A DNA stretch of 64,000 nt, taken from assembly GCA_033675265.1 (NCBI GenBank), contig JAUJYZ010000015.1, positions 144,501 through 208,500 on the forward strand, read 5' to 3'. The notes beneath the pieces are model-generated. The model saw nothing but the letters and a program-made list of their open reading frames with translations, did not search any database and had not been told where the DNA came from. Origin of the DNA: Actinostola sp. cb2023. Taxonomy: Eukaryota; Cnidaria; Anthozoa; Actiniaria; Actinostolidae. Made by a program: the position numbers and the translations under genes. Below, in pieces: positions 46,566 through 59,010 of this stretch; the stretch's first letter is position 1, and each line of letters starts with the position of its first letter.

Positions 46566-49556
46566 CATCAACATTACTATCTCCACTGCTAACCAACACT
46601 AGTACCACTACCAACACCACTACCAACACCACTAGTACCACTACCAACACCACTAGTACCACTACTAACACCACTAGTACCACTACTAACACCACTAGTA
46701 CCACTACCAACACACACCTAGTACCACTACTAACACCACTAGTACCACTACCAACACCACTAGTACCACTACTAACACCACTAGTACCACTACCAACACC
46801 ACTAGTACCACTACCAACACCACTAGTACCACTACCAACACCACTAGTACCACTACTAACACCACTAGTACCACTACCACCACCAACACTACACCACTAC
46901 CACTAGTACACCACTACCAACACCACTAGTACCACTACCAACACCACTAGTACCACACTACCAACACCACTAGTACCACTACTAGTAACACCACTAGTAC
47001 CACTACCAACAGTACCACTAGTACCACTAGTACCACTACACTAACACCACCACTAGTACCACTACTAACACCACTAGTACCACTACACCACACCACTAGT
47101 ACCACTACTACCACACCACTAGTACCACTACCAACACCACTAGTACCACTACCAACACCACTAGTACCACTACCAACACCACCACTACCAACACCACTAC
47201 CTACCAACACCAACACCACTAGTACCACTACTAACACCACTAGTACCACTACTAGTACACTACCAACACCACTAGTACCACTACTAACACCACTAGTACC
47301 ACTACCACACCACTAGTACCACTACCAACACCACTAGTACCAACACACACTAGTACCACTACTAACACTAACACTAGTACCACTACCAACACCACTAGTA
47401 CCACTACTAACACCACTAGTACCACTACCAACACCACTAGTACCACTACTAACACACTAGTACACTACCACTACACTACCACTAGTACCACTACTAACAC
47501 CACTAGTACCACTACAACACACTAGTACCCAACACCACTAGTACCACTACCACTAGTACCACTACCAACACCACCACTACCAGTACCACTACCACTACCA
47601 ACACCACTAGTACCACTACCAACACCACTAGTACCACCACTACTAACACCACAACACCACTAGTACCACTACCACTACCAACACCACTAGTACCACTACC
47701 AACACCACTAGTACCACTACAACACCACTAGTACCACTACTAACACACACTAGTACCACTACTACTACACCACTAGTACCACTACCAACACAACACTAGT
47801 ACCACTACCACTAACACCACTAGTACCACTACCAACACCACTAGTACCACTACTAACACCACTAGTACCACTACCAACACCACTAGTACCACTACCAAAC
47901 ACCACTAGTACCACTACCTACACCACTAGTACCACTACCAACACCACTAGTACCACTACCAACAACACCACTACAGTACCACTACTAACACACTACTAGT
48001 ACCACTACCAACACCACTAGTACTACAACACCACTAGTACCACTACACCACTAGTACCACTACTAACACCACTAGTACCACTACCAACACCACTAGTACC
48101 ACACCACTAGTACCACTACACCACTACTACTACAACACTACTACCAACACCACTAGTACCACTACTACCAACACACTACCACTAGTACTACACTAGTACC
48201 ACTACCAACACCACTAGTACCACTACCAACACCACTAGTACCACTACTAACAACACCACTAGTACCACTACCAACACCACTAGTACACTACCACTACTAA
48301 CACCACTAGTACCACTACCAACACCACTAGTACCACTACCTACAACACTACTACCAACACTAGTACCACACCACTAGTACCACTACCAACACCACTAGTA
48401 CCACTACCAACACCACTAGTACCACTACCACCAACACCACTAGTACCAACCACTACCAACACCACTAGTACCACTACCCAACACTAGTACCACTACCAAC
48501 ACCACTAGTACCACTACCAACACCTAGTACCACTACCAACACCACTAGTACAACACTACCACACCACTAGTACCACTACCAACACCACTAGTACCACTAG
48601 TACCACTACCACACCACACCACTAGTACCACTACCAACACCACTAGTACCACTACCACTAGTACCACTACCACTACACCACTAGTACCACACCACTAGTA
48701 CCACTACCAAACACCACTAGTACCACTACAACACCACTAGTACACTACCAACACCACTAGTACCACGGTGCACCACACTAGTACCACTACAACTACACTA
48801 CCACTACCAACACTACTAGTACCATACTACACCACTACTAGTACCACTACCAACACACCACTAGTACCACTACTAACACCACTACTAACACACTAGTACA
48901 TACCAACATGCACCACTACCAACACCACTACTAACACGGTGCACCATAGCACTACCAACACCATTACTAAAACGGTACACCACTAGTACACTACCAACAC
49001 ACACTACTAACACTAGTAGTACACCACTAGTACCACTACCTAGTACCACACCACTACTAACATGGTACGTACACCACTACCACTACCAACACACACTACT
49101 AACATGGTACACCACTAGTACCAACACACTACACTATCAACACCACTACTAACACGGTACACCACTAGTACCACTACCAACACCACTACTAACATGGTAC
49201 ACACACTAGTACCACTATACCACTACAACACCACTACTAACACGGTACACCACTAGTACCACTACCAACACCACTACTAACACGGTACACCACTATAGTA
49301 CCACTACCAACACCACTACTAACACGGTACACCACTAGTACCACTACCAACACCACTACTAACACGGTACGCCACTAGTACTAGTACCAACACCACTACT
49401 AACACGGTACACCACTAGTACCACTACCAACACCACTACTAACACGGTACACCACTAGTACTAGTACCAACACCACTACTAACACGGTACACCACTATAG
49501 TACCACTACCAACACCATTACTAACATGGTACACCACTAGTACCACTACCAACACA
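46566..49556. repeat. 3-kb ACTAGT minisatellite
   Basis: Tandem units of about 21 bp (ACTAGTACCACTACCAACAC plus C) with AC(C/T)A variants and many small deletions. The + strand has almost no G outside TAG. From about 48890 rightward the period becomes about 40 bp by addition of AACACGGTACACC. Most of the many 1-3 base length changes break periodicity. Some could be assembly or sequencing noise. Confidence 0.96.
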
Positions 49557-49620
49557 CCTTTCATTTCAGTATCGTTTCAACTCATTATACATTCACATTT
49601 ATCAACACACCACTGTCGGG

Positions 49621-49801
49621 AAGCTTGGGTGGCCAAGTGGTTATGCCTCTTCAGTCTTGCCTCTCACCACTGTAATGCCTGGTTCAACTCCTGGACTGGG
49701 CGCTTCATGTGAGTTGAGTTTGTCAGTTCGTTCTCTTCCTATAGCTTGCTTCAAGGGTTTTTCTCCGGGTACACCGAATTATATCCTTCAAAAAAAAAAA
49801 C
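49621..49801 (+). mobile_element. tRNA-derived SINE
   Basis: The head carries an A box-like TGGCCAAGTGGTTA and a B box GGTTCAACTCC (about 49681-49691) at tRNA spacing. A body with TTTTTCTCCGGGTACACCGA follows, of a type recurrent in invertebrate SINEs, and it ends in a run of A. It does not code for protein. Confidence 0.7.
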
Positions 49802-50258
49802 CCCAGTGCCAACAACACTGCTACTAGTACTGTACTACTAACACACCACAGCCCTTCCCACCCCTCCTCAAACAACCACTAGTACCCATTCCCTCTCACA
49901 GATCACTGTTCCAAGATGGCGTTCTGTTGTGATTATGTATTTCGTTGGTCATCTTTCACAGCTCATTGACGATTGTCTTTTATAAAGGCTTCAAAAACTA
50001 AACACTACAAAGACACTACAACGGAGTAATCTAAGGTTATTAATTCTTAAAGAAATCACTTGACAGATCAGTCTTGGTGAGTATTAAACTAATACTGTAT
50101 TGCTTTAATTCAGCTACTGACACTTGTCTTGTCATACTTTGTGCTTGTTTTTAGCGTGCAGTACTGTACGCTTGTCGTTTATTCTTTGCCAATTGACTAA
50201 CTGTATAACGTTTATTCAAGGTGCTCGTCTAAGAATAGCTTTAGAAGTAACGTTTGGT
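49802..50258. other. Upstream flank of the zinc-finger gene
   Basis: A short degenerate patch of the CACTAGTAC repeat at about 49803-49885, then AT-rich sequence with no recognised feature. TTTATTCAAG at 50211-50220 could be a splice acceptor for a 5' untranslated exon. Confidence 0.35.
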
Positions 50259-50828
50259 ATGGACGACTATGACGACGACAGTGATGAAGACGTCAACTCT
50301 GAACCTTACCAATGTAAAAAATGCCACAAAATCTTCTCTTACAAGGATTACTATGACCGTCACGTCAAGTACGTTTGCTCAGATGACCGAACCAAGAAGC
50401 AAAAGTGCGAAAAATGCGGCAAGAGGTTTAAAACTTCCCAACAACTCAGGCTGCATTCTGTGGTTCACTCAGATGAACGACCTTTCAGGTGTTCGGTATG
50501 TGATAAGGGATTTAAACAGCTTAGTGCACTAAAGACTCATAAGCTCATTCATACGGACGAAAGACCGTTTCCTTGTGTGATTCCTAGTTGTGGCAAGTCT
50601 TTCAGAACGTCGGGAAATCTCCGTACGCATCTGTTGAGCCATACCGGGGAGAAGCCATTTGTGTGTCAACACTGCAATAAAACCTTCTCACAGTCGAGTT
50701 CGTTGAAGACACATATGTCACTGCACGACGACACGAAGCCTTACTCGTGTGTGAAATGTGATAAAGACTTTGCTGCTGTTGGGAATTATAGAAAACACTT
50801 GAAGGAATGTTCATTGGTAGAGAAATGA
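50259..50828 (+). CDS. Six-finger C2H2 zinc-finger protein, intronless
   Basis: 189 residues from ATG 50259 (G at -3 and G at +4) to TGA. The open frame extends upstream to 50124, but that part is not protein-like, and the chosen Met opens the acidic segment MDDYDDDSDEDVNSE. Finger 1 is an atypical YQCKKC ... RHVKYVC. Fingers 2-5 are standard, with linkers SDERPF, TDERPF, TGEKPF and DDTKPY; finger 4 has a longer C-x4-C. Finger 6 (YSCVKC ... HLKEC) again ends His-Cys. It is probably a nuclear sequence-specific DNA-binding protein. I cannot name an orthologue. No KRAB, BTB or SCAN domain is present. ATTAAA motifs 300 bases downstream (51129 and 51139) could serve as poly(A) signals. Confidence 0.88.
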   Translation: MDDYDDDSDEDVNSEPYQCKKCHKIFSYKDYYDRHVKYVCSDDRTKKQKCEKCGKRFKTSQQLRLHSVVHSDERPFRCSVCDKGFKQLSALKTHKLIHTDERPFPCVIPSCGKSFRTSGNLRTHLLSHTGEKPFVCQHCNKTFSQSSSLKTHMSLHDDTKPYSCVKCDKDFAAVGNYRKHLKECSLVEK

Positions 50829-51238
50829 TCATAGAATATTTAAAACAAATTGGCCACTTTTCGATCTGTCAGACCATGAACAATGGGAGTCAAGTCGTGG
50901 TTGACATTATATGGTATCAATAAGCCTGCCCTCCTCGCCTTTCCCCTCCCCTTCCCCATTGCCGCTACGCAGGCTAGGTATCAATTTTTATTTTTTTTAT
51001 TTTTTTTATTTTTTTTATTTTTATTTATAAAATCTTTTGACAGACGGCCTACGTCAGCAGAGCTGATTTTCAGAAGGGCTCTGTATAGAGAAATATAAAT
51101 ATAAATATAATAGATAAATTATAGAATAATTAAACTACATTAAAGTGCCAAAACATTTCCACCAACTGGCTCTACTTGGCACCATTGTATGTGGTCACTA
51201 GAGTAGTAAAAGAGTTCAAGTTTCCTATAACCAACAGT
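50829..51238. other. 3' flank of the zinc-finger gene
   Basis: Contains an ATTTTTTTT repeat (about 50985-51020) and AT-rich sequence. No gene was recognised. Confidence 0.4.
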
Positions 51239-51490
51239 TCAGTCATCCTTGGGAACCCAGGGGTGTATTCTGTTGCTCGTTACTCGCTCCCAGAGAAATC
51301 GTTACTCACTCCCAGAGAAATATTTCTCTGGGAGCGAGTAACGAGTGATAGAATATACCCTTGGGTTCCCGAGGATGACTGAACTGTTTCTGAACTGTTT
51401 CTGTTTCTGAACTGTTTCTGTTTCTGAAATATTTCTCTGGGAGCGAGCAACGAGCAACAGAATATACCCCTGGGTTCCCGAGGATGCAGT
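51239..51490. repeat. Triple repeat with foldback arms
   Basis: The block CATCCTTGGGAACCCAGGGG with TCGCTCCCAGAGAAAT occurs at 51244-51310. It is inverted at 51318-51381, and a second inverted copy lies at 51427-51485. TTTCTGAACTG spacer repeats lie between the last two. Confidence 0.82.
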
Positions 51491-52130
51491 TCAGTAGTAC
51501 GTAAGTACATATTAAGTAGTTGTAATCAAAATTGCTGAGATATTTAATTTGAGAGATACCACTGGTCTGCAGAGGTCTGTATTGTTGCTAACCTGATTCT
51601 CGAGGCTTCTCTCTGTTAAAACCAATATAGCAACAAAATGGGGGTATAGTATTAGAAAACCAATGCATATAAGCACTATATTTAACAATCATTCCACAAA
51701 ATCGAGTCTATTTATTTATTAGGCTTTCAACAGATTCACATAATATAAGTCGTACATGAAGTGATAGCCAACTCAGCTAGCGATAGCCAACGAGGCGCTA
51801 GCTGAGGTGGCTATATCAGCCATGTACGACAAGATTGAGTGGAATAATAATTATTTTTATTATATAGACAATCACTGGATTGTGAGAAATATAACATTTG
51901 TTTTCATTTTTAGTTCGGCAAAACCGATCTGTCGATATTGTTGGTCCTGACCCCATGTACCCCTCCCTTATATCTGCCCTTGATTCTGTTAGGTGCATTA
52001 GCAATATACATATATAATAATAATGATAATGGCTGTTCTTATTTAAAACATTTATTGTGCAATAAAAATCACAAGAATTACTACAAAATAAACCATTGAA
52101 AGTGATTACTGTCTTTTAACTGGAGCAATG
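51491..52130. other. Gene-free stretch
   Basis: A short inverted pair around TAGCCAACTCAGCTAGCGAT is visible at about 51735-51830. Otherwise nothing was recognised. Confidence 0.4.
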
Positions 52131-52566
52131 AGCCATTTTTGAGCATGTTGCATGGGCTGCAGTCCATCAAAAATCGTCATTTTGGACCATTTTTGAGCAT
52201 TTTACATGGGCTGCAGTCCATCAAAAATCGTCATTTTGGGCCATTTTTGAGCATTTTACATGGACTAGTCAATCAAAAATCGTCATTTTGGGCCATTTTT
52301 GAGCATTTTACATGGGCTGCAGTCCATCAAAAATCGTCATTTTGGGCCATTTTTGAGCATTTTGCAAGGGCTAGTATAGTCCATCAAAAATCGTTATTTT
52401 GGGGGGCCATTTTTGAGTTTTTTACATGGACTAGTCAATCAAAAATCGTCATTTTGGGCCATTTTTGAGCATTTTGCAAGGGCTATAGTCCATCAAAAAT
52501 CGTCATTTCGCACGGGCGTATTTTTGAGCATTTTGCAAGGGCTAGTATAGTCCATCAAAAATCGTT
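52131..52566. repeat. 54-bp satellite, block A (about 8 copies)
   Basis: Units contain ATTTTGGGCCATTTTTGAGC followed by ATTTTACATGGGCTGCAGTCC and ATCAAAAATCGTC in sequence. A 54-base period is divisible by three, so translated frames stay open without being genes. Confidence 0.95.
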
Positions 52567-54029
52567 ATGGAGGGGGGGAACCGGAAATTTGCGCCGTTTT
52601 TTAAGGAATGCGTGCGTATATCCAGTTATGGATGCACGCGGGAGGTTGCTAAGCACGAAAGAAGCGTAAGAGTCGCACGCTTTTTCCATTGCCATGGCTT
52701 TTTCTCCAAAAACCCTGTTTATTTTATTTGCACGCCAAAATTAGAACCCTGCACGTTCACGCCGTTGCCGTTGGTCACTTTGCAAACAAACGAGTGAGAA
52801 GCGTGCAGCTAAAAATGCTGCAAATACAATTACAATCTGTTTTTCACCTACAATTTCGAAGTAGAAATGTTCTACAATGTATTTCGAGTTTAACTGGCAT
52901 GCAAAGAGACTGATTGAAGTTCGTAAACAAGGATTATAAAGGGATTTGTCAGTCATTGATCTGCAAGACCCGGGCGAAGGTTGAATCAAAATATGGTTTC
53001 GACAACTATATTATTCTGCTGGACTGCTGTTGTTAACTGCAAGGATTGTGGCTGCACTGGGACAACTGCACTGGGTGCACTCTGGAGGCTTTGAGACAAC
53101 ACTTCGCTGCAGTGATGGAGCTGAGTGGTCGATGGCCGATTGTTGTAGTAAATGTCAAATGTGCCAAGCTTTGCTCATTACTGTGACTTGAAATCGCCAG
53201 AAAAGGCATAATATGATGATTTGGTACACCAGCATTTGACCATAGCCATAGGGTGATAGCTGTAGCTCGTACTGAATGGTTCAGTGGTGTAAACACGAGA
53301 CAATTGAGCTGATTTTTGTTGTCATACTCGTTGGTCGGTAAAAAAGCTGTTGACCTTCACAGCTCGACCTTCATCAAGTAGAACTTCAGTCAGCCGTTCA
53401 CGGAGGTTTGTAGACTTCATTCTTGTGTTCTGTCTCATACATTCATACATTCGGCCATATTTTTATTTATTGTTTGCATTGTTTTGATATTCAATTTGTT
53501 GACAGACTTGACATTGTTCATGTTGAAACTCGCACCAGCGTAAGGTAGCTTACTATTTTTACGTCTAAGTATTATTAAAATACTGTAAGCTTAAGTTTAC
53601 TTAGATTTTTTTGGTGAAATAAATATTCACTGTTGACACAAACCATGCAGTTCGTTGTCTTTCTTTTCTTTTCTTTTCTTATCTGGATGTTTGTATGTAC
53701 AAGTCAATAGTTGTTGAAGTTCGTTGTTCTTCGCCGAGTAGTTGTTTTCGCATTGTACCTCGTTTATACTTTAATTTATTTCATTTCCCGTTGACACTAT
53801 TGACATTTGATCATCATAAACATCCAAATCAACGTCAATGTCAAATTTTCGATATAAATTAAGATCCATACTGTTAAATATTGTACAAAAGCTGGAGAAA
53901 AAAAGTTGTGAAAATGTTTTCCCCGATCGGTTGACGTGAGCGTGCTCCATACCCGTGCTCCATTCATTTTTTGTTCATAGCTAGCAAGCCAATCAGAGCG
54001 CGCGTTATATCGTAGCTATGTTATAATCA
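52567..54029. other. Unique-looking spacer between satellite blocks
   Basis: 1.46 kb with no satellite units, starting with a variant GGAAATTTGCGCCG seen later in the array. No coding signature. It contains a short TTTCTTTTC run near 53660 and a GCGCGCTCTGATTGG block in reverse orientation near 54000. Confidence 0.45.
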
Positions 54030-55610
54030 ACCTTTTACATGGACTAAAGTCCATCAAAAATCGTCATTTTGGGCCATTTTTGAGCATTTTACATGGACTG
54101 TAGTCCATCAAAAATCGTTATTTTGGGGGGAAATTTGCGCCGTTTTTTGAACCTCAGTTTACATGCGCTATAGTCCATCAAATATCGTCATTTTGGGTCA
54201 TTTTTGAGCATTTTGCATGCGCTGTAGTCGTCCATCAAATTTCGTCATTTTGGACTATTTTTGAGCATTTTACATGGGCTGTAGTCGTCCATCAAATTTC
54301 GTCATTTTGGGCCATTTTTGAGCATTTTGCAAGCGCTATAGTCCATCAAAAATCGTTATTTTGGGGGGAAATTTGCGCCGTTTTTTGAACCTTTTACATG
54401 CGCTATAGTCCATCAAATATCGTCATTTTGGGTCATTTTTGAGCATTTTGCATGCGCTGTAGTCGTCCATCAAATTTCGTCATTTTGGACTATTTTTGAG
54501 CATTTTACATGGGCTGTAGGTCCATCAAATTTCGTCATTTTGGGCCATTTTTGAGCATTTTTTTTGCATGGGCAAAAATCGTCATTTTGGACCATTTTTG
54601 AGCATTTTACATGGACTATATATAGTCCATCAAAAATCATCATTTTGGGCTATTTTTGAGCATTTTACATGGACTAGTCATAATGGTATAGGGCAATAGG
54701 CAAGTGATGCAAATGAAGTATCATGACTAGTTTTTGGTGGAGATCTACGGTGTGAAAAGAAATATGAAGGAAGTATGAATGGAAGGAAGGGAGGAAAGAA
54801 GGAAATATAGGTATAGACCGGAGCCCATGGTATAGACAAGAAATAGAAGGAGAACTGAAAGGAAAAGAAAGGAAAAGAAAGGAAAAGAAAGGAAAAGAAA
54901 GGAAAAGAAAGGAAAAGAAAGGAAAAGAAAGGATTGTAGTCCATCAAAAATCGTTATTTTGGGGGGAAATTTGCGCCGTTTTTGAACCTTTTCCATCAAA
55001 TATCGTCATTTTGGGCCATTTTTGAGCATTTTGCAATGGCTATAGTCCATCGAAAATCGTCATTTTGGGCCATTTTTGAGCATTTTGCAAGGGCTATAGT
55101 CCATCAAAAATCGTGATTTTGGGGAAAATTTGCGCCGTTTTTGAACCTTTGCAAGGGCTATAGTCGATCAAAAATCGTGATTTTGCGCCGTTTTTGAACC
55201 TTTTACATGCGCTATATCAAATATCAAATATCGTCATTTTGGACCATTTTTGAGCATTTTCCATGGACTGTACATAGTCCATCAAATAGCGTCATTTTGG
55301 GCTATTTTTGAGCATTTTGCAAGGGCTATAATCCATCAAAAATCATCATTTTGAGCCATTTTTGAGCATTTTATTTGGACTGTTGTCCATCAAAAATCGT
55401 CATTTTGGGCCATTTTTGAGCATTTTACAAGGGCTATAGTCCATCAAAAATCATTATTTTGGGGAAAAATTTGGGCCGTTTTTGAGCCTTTTGCATGTCC
55501 ATCAAAAATCGTCTTTTTGGACCATTTTTGATCATTTTCCATCGGCTATTATAGTCCATCAAATATCGTCATTTTGGGCCATTTTTGAGCATTTTGCATG
55601 GGCTATACGG
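54030..55610. repeat. 54-bp satellite, block B
   Basis: Same family as block A, now with two subtypes: the GGGCCATTTTTGAGCATTTT type and one with GGGGGGAAATTTGCGCCG. It is interrupted at 54676-54932 by a non-satellite insert. Confidence 0.94.
54676..54932. repeat. Insert with (GGAAAAGAAA)n decamer array
   Basis: It interrupts satellite block B. The right part (54851-54932) is about eight perfect copies of a purine-only decamer, and the left part is unique sequence. Confidence 0.9.
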
Positions 55611-56657
55611 AGTCTTTCAAACGAATGTTCGTGAGCCCAAATCTCGAGATCAACTCCTGCGGTAAAGAACATTTCGTTTGATCAGAATTATCATAAGTAA
55701 CTAAGCCTTAGGGAATGATAGTAACACAATGAAAGGCATGCGTCTTTTTACAAGATCTTTAGACACAACAAGTTCATTAGGTTCTTTGTAATGTGACAAT
55801 AAACACTCATTAGTTGCGCTTTCCCTCAGGACTTCAGGCATCGTATTTGCACAACAATGACCATTGTTCAGATAGACTAGCTAAACTTGTCGTCCAAATC
55901 AGTAAGCGGGCTCAATAGCTTAGCAGGGACAGTTCTTGATGGCTTAGGATCCGACTGCTTCCCTCCCTCTTTGATTGCTAAGTTGATTGATGTACTGCTC
56001 GATAGCGCGGATGGAGCCGAAATCTTCATCCTATACGTAACATACGGTGACTCAGCATTAATGTCTGGGTGTATGGTCGCTTTTTGAAGAATTTCCCGGC
56101 ATGCTTTTCTCATTTCAAACTTGGGGTCGCGAGTTCGACTCCCGGTCATGACACTTTTTTTTCTTCTTCTTTTTTCCCCTTTTAAATCAAATAACATTGT
56201 TTTATAGATCATTTCCTATTGAAAGGTATTATTTAAGCTGGTAAAATAATACTAATAATTCATTTACATATTTCTATAACTGTTCGAGTTAGGTATATCC
56301 GTACGCGTGTTGCCATGGTGACATACACATACCATGTTTGTAGAACACTTCCTCCAATGGGAAAAGCCTTAATGATGTGATACCAGTTCGTATCTACACG
56401 TAACAAGGGAAATTATTGTTATATTTATTATACAGAATAGAGTACTATGTACCAAAACATTGTCTGAAAATTTATTTCGCGCGCCATATTTATATAGTTA
56501 TTGAGAAAGGTGGGTACAGTTCTGGACTAAAAATCCTAAAATCTACGAAGGCGACGTCAACCGCAAGTGTAAATAACTTCTGTTCGGGATTTCGTACATT
56601 AGATATTTAGTCCTAACCTAAGCTTGTAGAGGTTACTTCGTCCAAAGGAAATACCGC
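55611..56657. repeat. 1.05-kb unit, copy 1
   Basis: First of three copies embedded in the 54-bp satellite, starting CTATACGGAGTCTTTCAAAC. It has a Pol III B-box-like GAGTTCGACTCCC at 56131-56143, followed by a T-run. Open frames of 66 (+) and about 90-111 (-) codons exist. The minus frame begins with TGSRTRD, the usual translation of a tRNA T arm, so coding is unlikely. Confidence 0.9.
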
Positions 56658-57960
56658 ATTTTTGCATGGACCATAGTCCATCAAATATCGTGATTTTGCG
56701 CCGTTTTTGAACCTTTTACATGCGCTATATCAAATATCAAATATCGTCATTTTGGACCATTTTTGAGCATTTTACATGGACTGTAGTCCATCAAAAATCG
56801 TTATTTTGGGGGGAAATTTGCGCCGTTTTTACATACGCTATAGTCCACCTTTTCCATCAAATATCGTCATTTTGGGTCATTTTTTGAGCATTTTGCATGC
56901 GCTATAGTTCATCAAAAATCGTCATTTTGGACTATTTTTGAGCATTTTACATGGGCTGTAGTCGTCCATCAAATATCGTTATTTTGGGCCATTTTTGAGC
57001 ATTTTGCAAGGGCTATAGTCCATCAAATATCGTCATTTTTGGGCCATTTTTGCCATTTTTGAGCATTTTTGCATGGGCTATAGTTCATCAAAAATCGTCA
57101 TTTTGGCGCATTTTGCATGCGCTATAGTCATCAAAATCGTCATTTTTGGGCATTTCATTTTTGAACATTTACATGGGCTGTAGTCGTCCATCAAATATCG
57201 TCATTTTGGGCCATTTTTGAGCATTTTGCAAGGGCTATAGTCCATCAAATATCGTCATTTTGGGTCATTTTTGAGCATTTTGCATATATATAGTCCATCA
57301 AAAAAAAATCATCATTTTTGGGCTTTTTTTGAGCATTTTGCAAGGGCTATTTTGCAAGGGCTATCAAAAATCGTGATTTTTGCGCCATTTTTTGAACCTT
57401 TTACATGCGCTATATCAAATATCAAATATCGTCATTTTGGACCATTTTTGAGCATTTTACATGGACTGTAGCCGTTTTTGAAAAATCGTTATTTTGGGGG
57501 GAAATGTGCGCCGTTTTTGAACCTTTTCCATCAGTCCATCAATCGTCGTTATTTTGGGGGGAAATTTGCGCCGTTTTTGAACCTTTTGCATGGCTATAGT
57601 CCATCAAAAATCGTGATTTTGCGCCGTTTTTGAACCTTTTACATGCGCTATATTAAATATCAAATATGGTCATTTTGGACCATTTTTGAGCATTTTCCAT
57701 GGACTGTACATAGTCCATCAAATAGCGTCATTTTGGACTATTTTTGAGCATTTTGCAAGGGCTATAATCCATCAAAAATCGTTATTTTGGGGGGAATTTT
57801 TGCGCCGTTTTTCAAAAATCGTCATTTTTTGCATGGCTATAGTCCATCAAATGTCGTCATCAAAAATCGTCTTTTTGGACCATTTTTGATTATTTTCCAT
57901 GGGCTATTATAGTCCATCAAATATCGTCATTTTGGGCCATTTTTGAGCATTTTGCATGGG
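56658..57960. repeat. 54-bp satellite, block C
   Basis: Degenerate and rearranged copies of the 54-bp family, with many truncated units and A or T length variants. Confidence 0.94.
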
Positions 57961-59010
57961 CTATACGGAGTCTTTCAAACGAATGTTCGTGAGCCCAAAT
58001 CTCGAGATCAACTCCTGCGGTAAAGAACATTTCGTTTGATCAGAATTATCATAAGCCTTAGGGAATGATAGTAACACAATGAAAGGCATGCGTCTTTTTA
58101 CAAGATCTTTAGACACAACAAGTTCATTAGGTTCTTTGTAATGTGACAATAAACACTCATTAGTTGCGCTTTCCCTCAGGACTTCTGGCATCGTATTTGC
58201 ACAACAATGACCATTGTTCAGATAGACTAGCTAAACTTGTCGTCCAAATCAGTAAGCGGGCTCAATAGCTTAGCAGGGACAGTTCTTGATGGCTTAGGAT
58301 CCGACTGCTTCCCTCCCTCTTTGATTGCTAAGTTGATTGATGTACTGCTCGATAGCGCGGATGGAGTCGAAATCTTCATCCTATACGTAACATACGGTGA
58401 CTCAGCATTAATGTCTGGGTGTATGGTCGCTTTTTGAAGAATTTCCCGGCATGCTTTTCTCATTTCAAACTTGGGGTCGCGAGTTCGACTCCCAGTCATG
58501 ACACTTTTTTTTTTTTTTTTTTTTTCCTTTTAAATCAAATAACATTGTTTTATAGATAATTTCCTATTGAAAGGTATTATTTAAGCTGGTAAAATAATAC
58601 TAATAATTCATTTACATATTTCTATAACTGTTCGAGTTAGGTATATCCGTACGCGTGTTGCCATGGTGACATACACATACCATGTTTGTAGAACACTTCC
58701 TCCAATGGGAAAAGCTTTAATGATGTGATACCAGTTCGTATCTACACGTAACAAGGGAAATTATTGTTATATTTATTATACAGAATAGAGTACTATGTAC
58801 CAAAACATTGTCTGAAAATTTATATCGCGAGCCATATTTATATAGTTATTGAGAAAGGTGGGTACAGTTCTGGACTAAAAATCCTAAAATCTACGACGGC
58901 GAAGTCAACCGCAAGTGTAAATAACTTCTGTTCGGGATTTCGTACATGATTAGATATTTAGTCCTAACCTAAGCTTGTAGAGGTTACTTCGTCCTTAGGG
59001 AATACCGCCT
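57961..59010. repeat. 1.05-kb unit, copy 2
   Basis: About 97-98% identical to copy 1 by eye. It lacks an 8-base block present in copies 1 and 3 (TAAGTAACTAAGCC reads TAAGCC here, near 58050). The T-run after the B-box-like element (58481-58493) is a pure poly-T. Confidence 0.9.

Noticed and set aside
46474..47455. Val/Leu-rich minus-strand and Thr/Pro-rich plus-strand frames
   Set aside because: They lie wholly inside the 21-bp ACTAGT minisatellite, whose period is a multiple of three. No non-repeat protein sequence is present.
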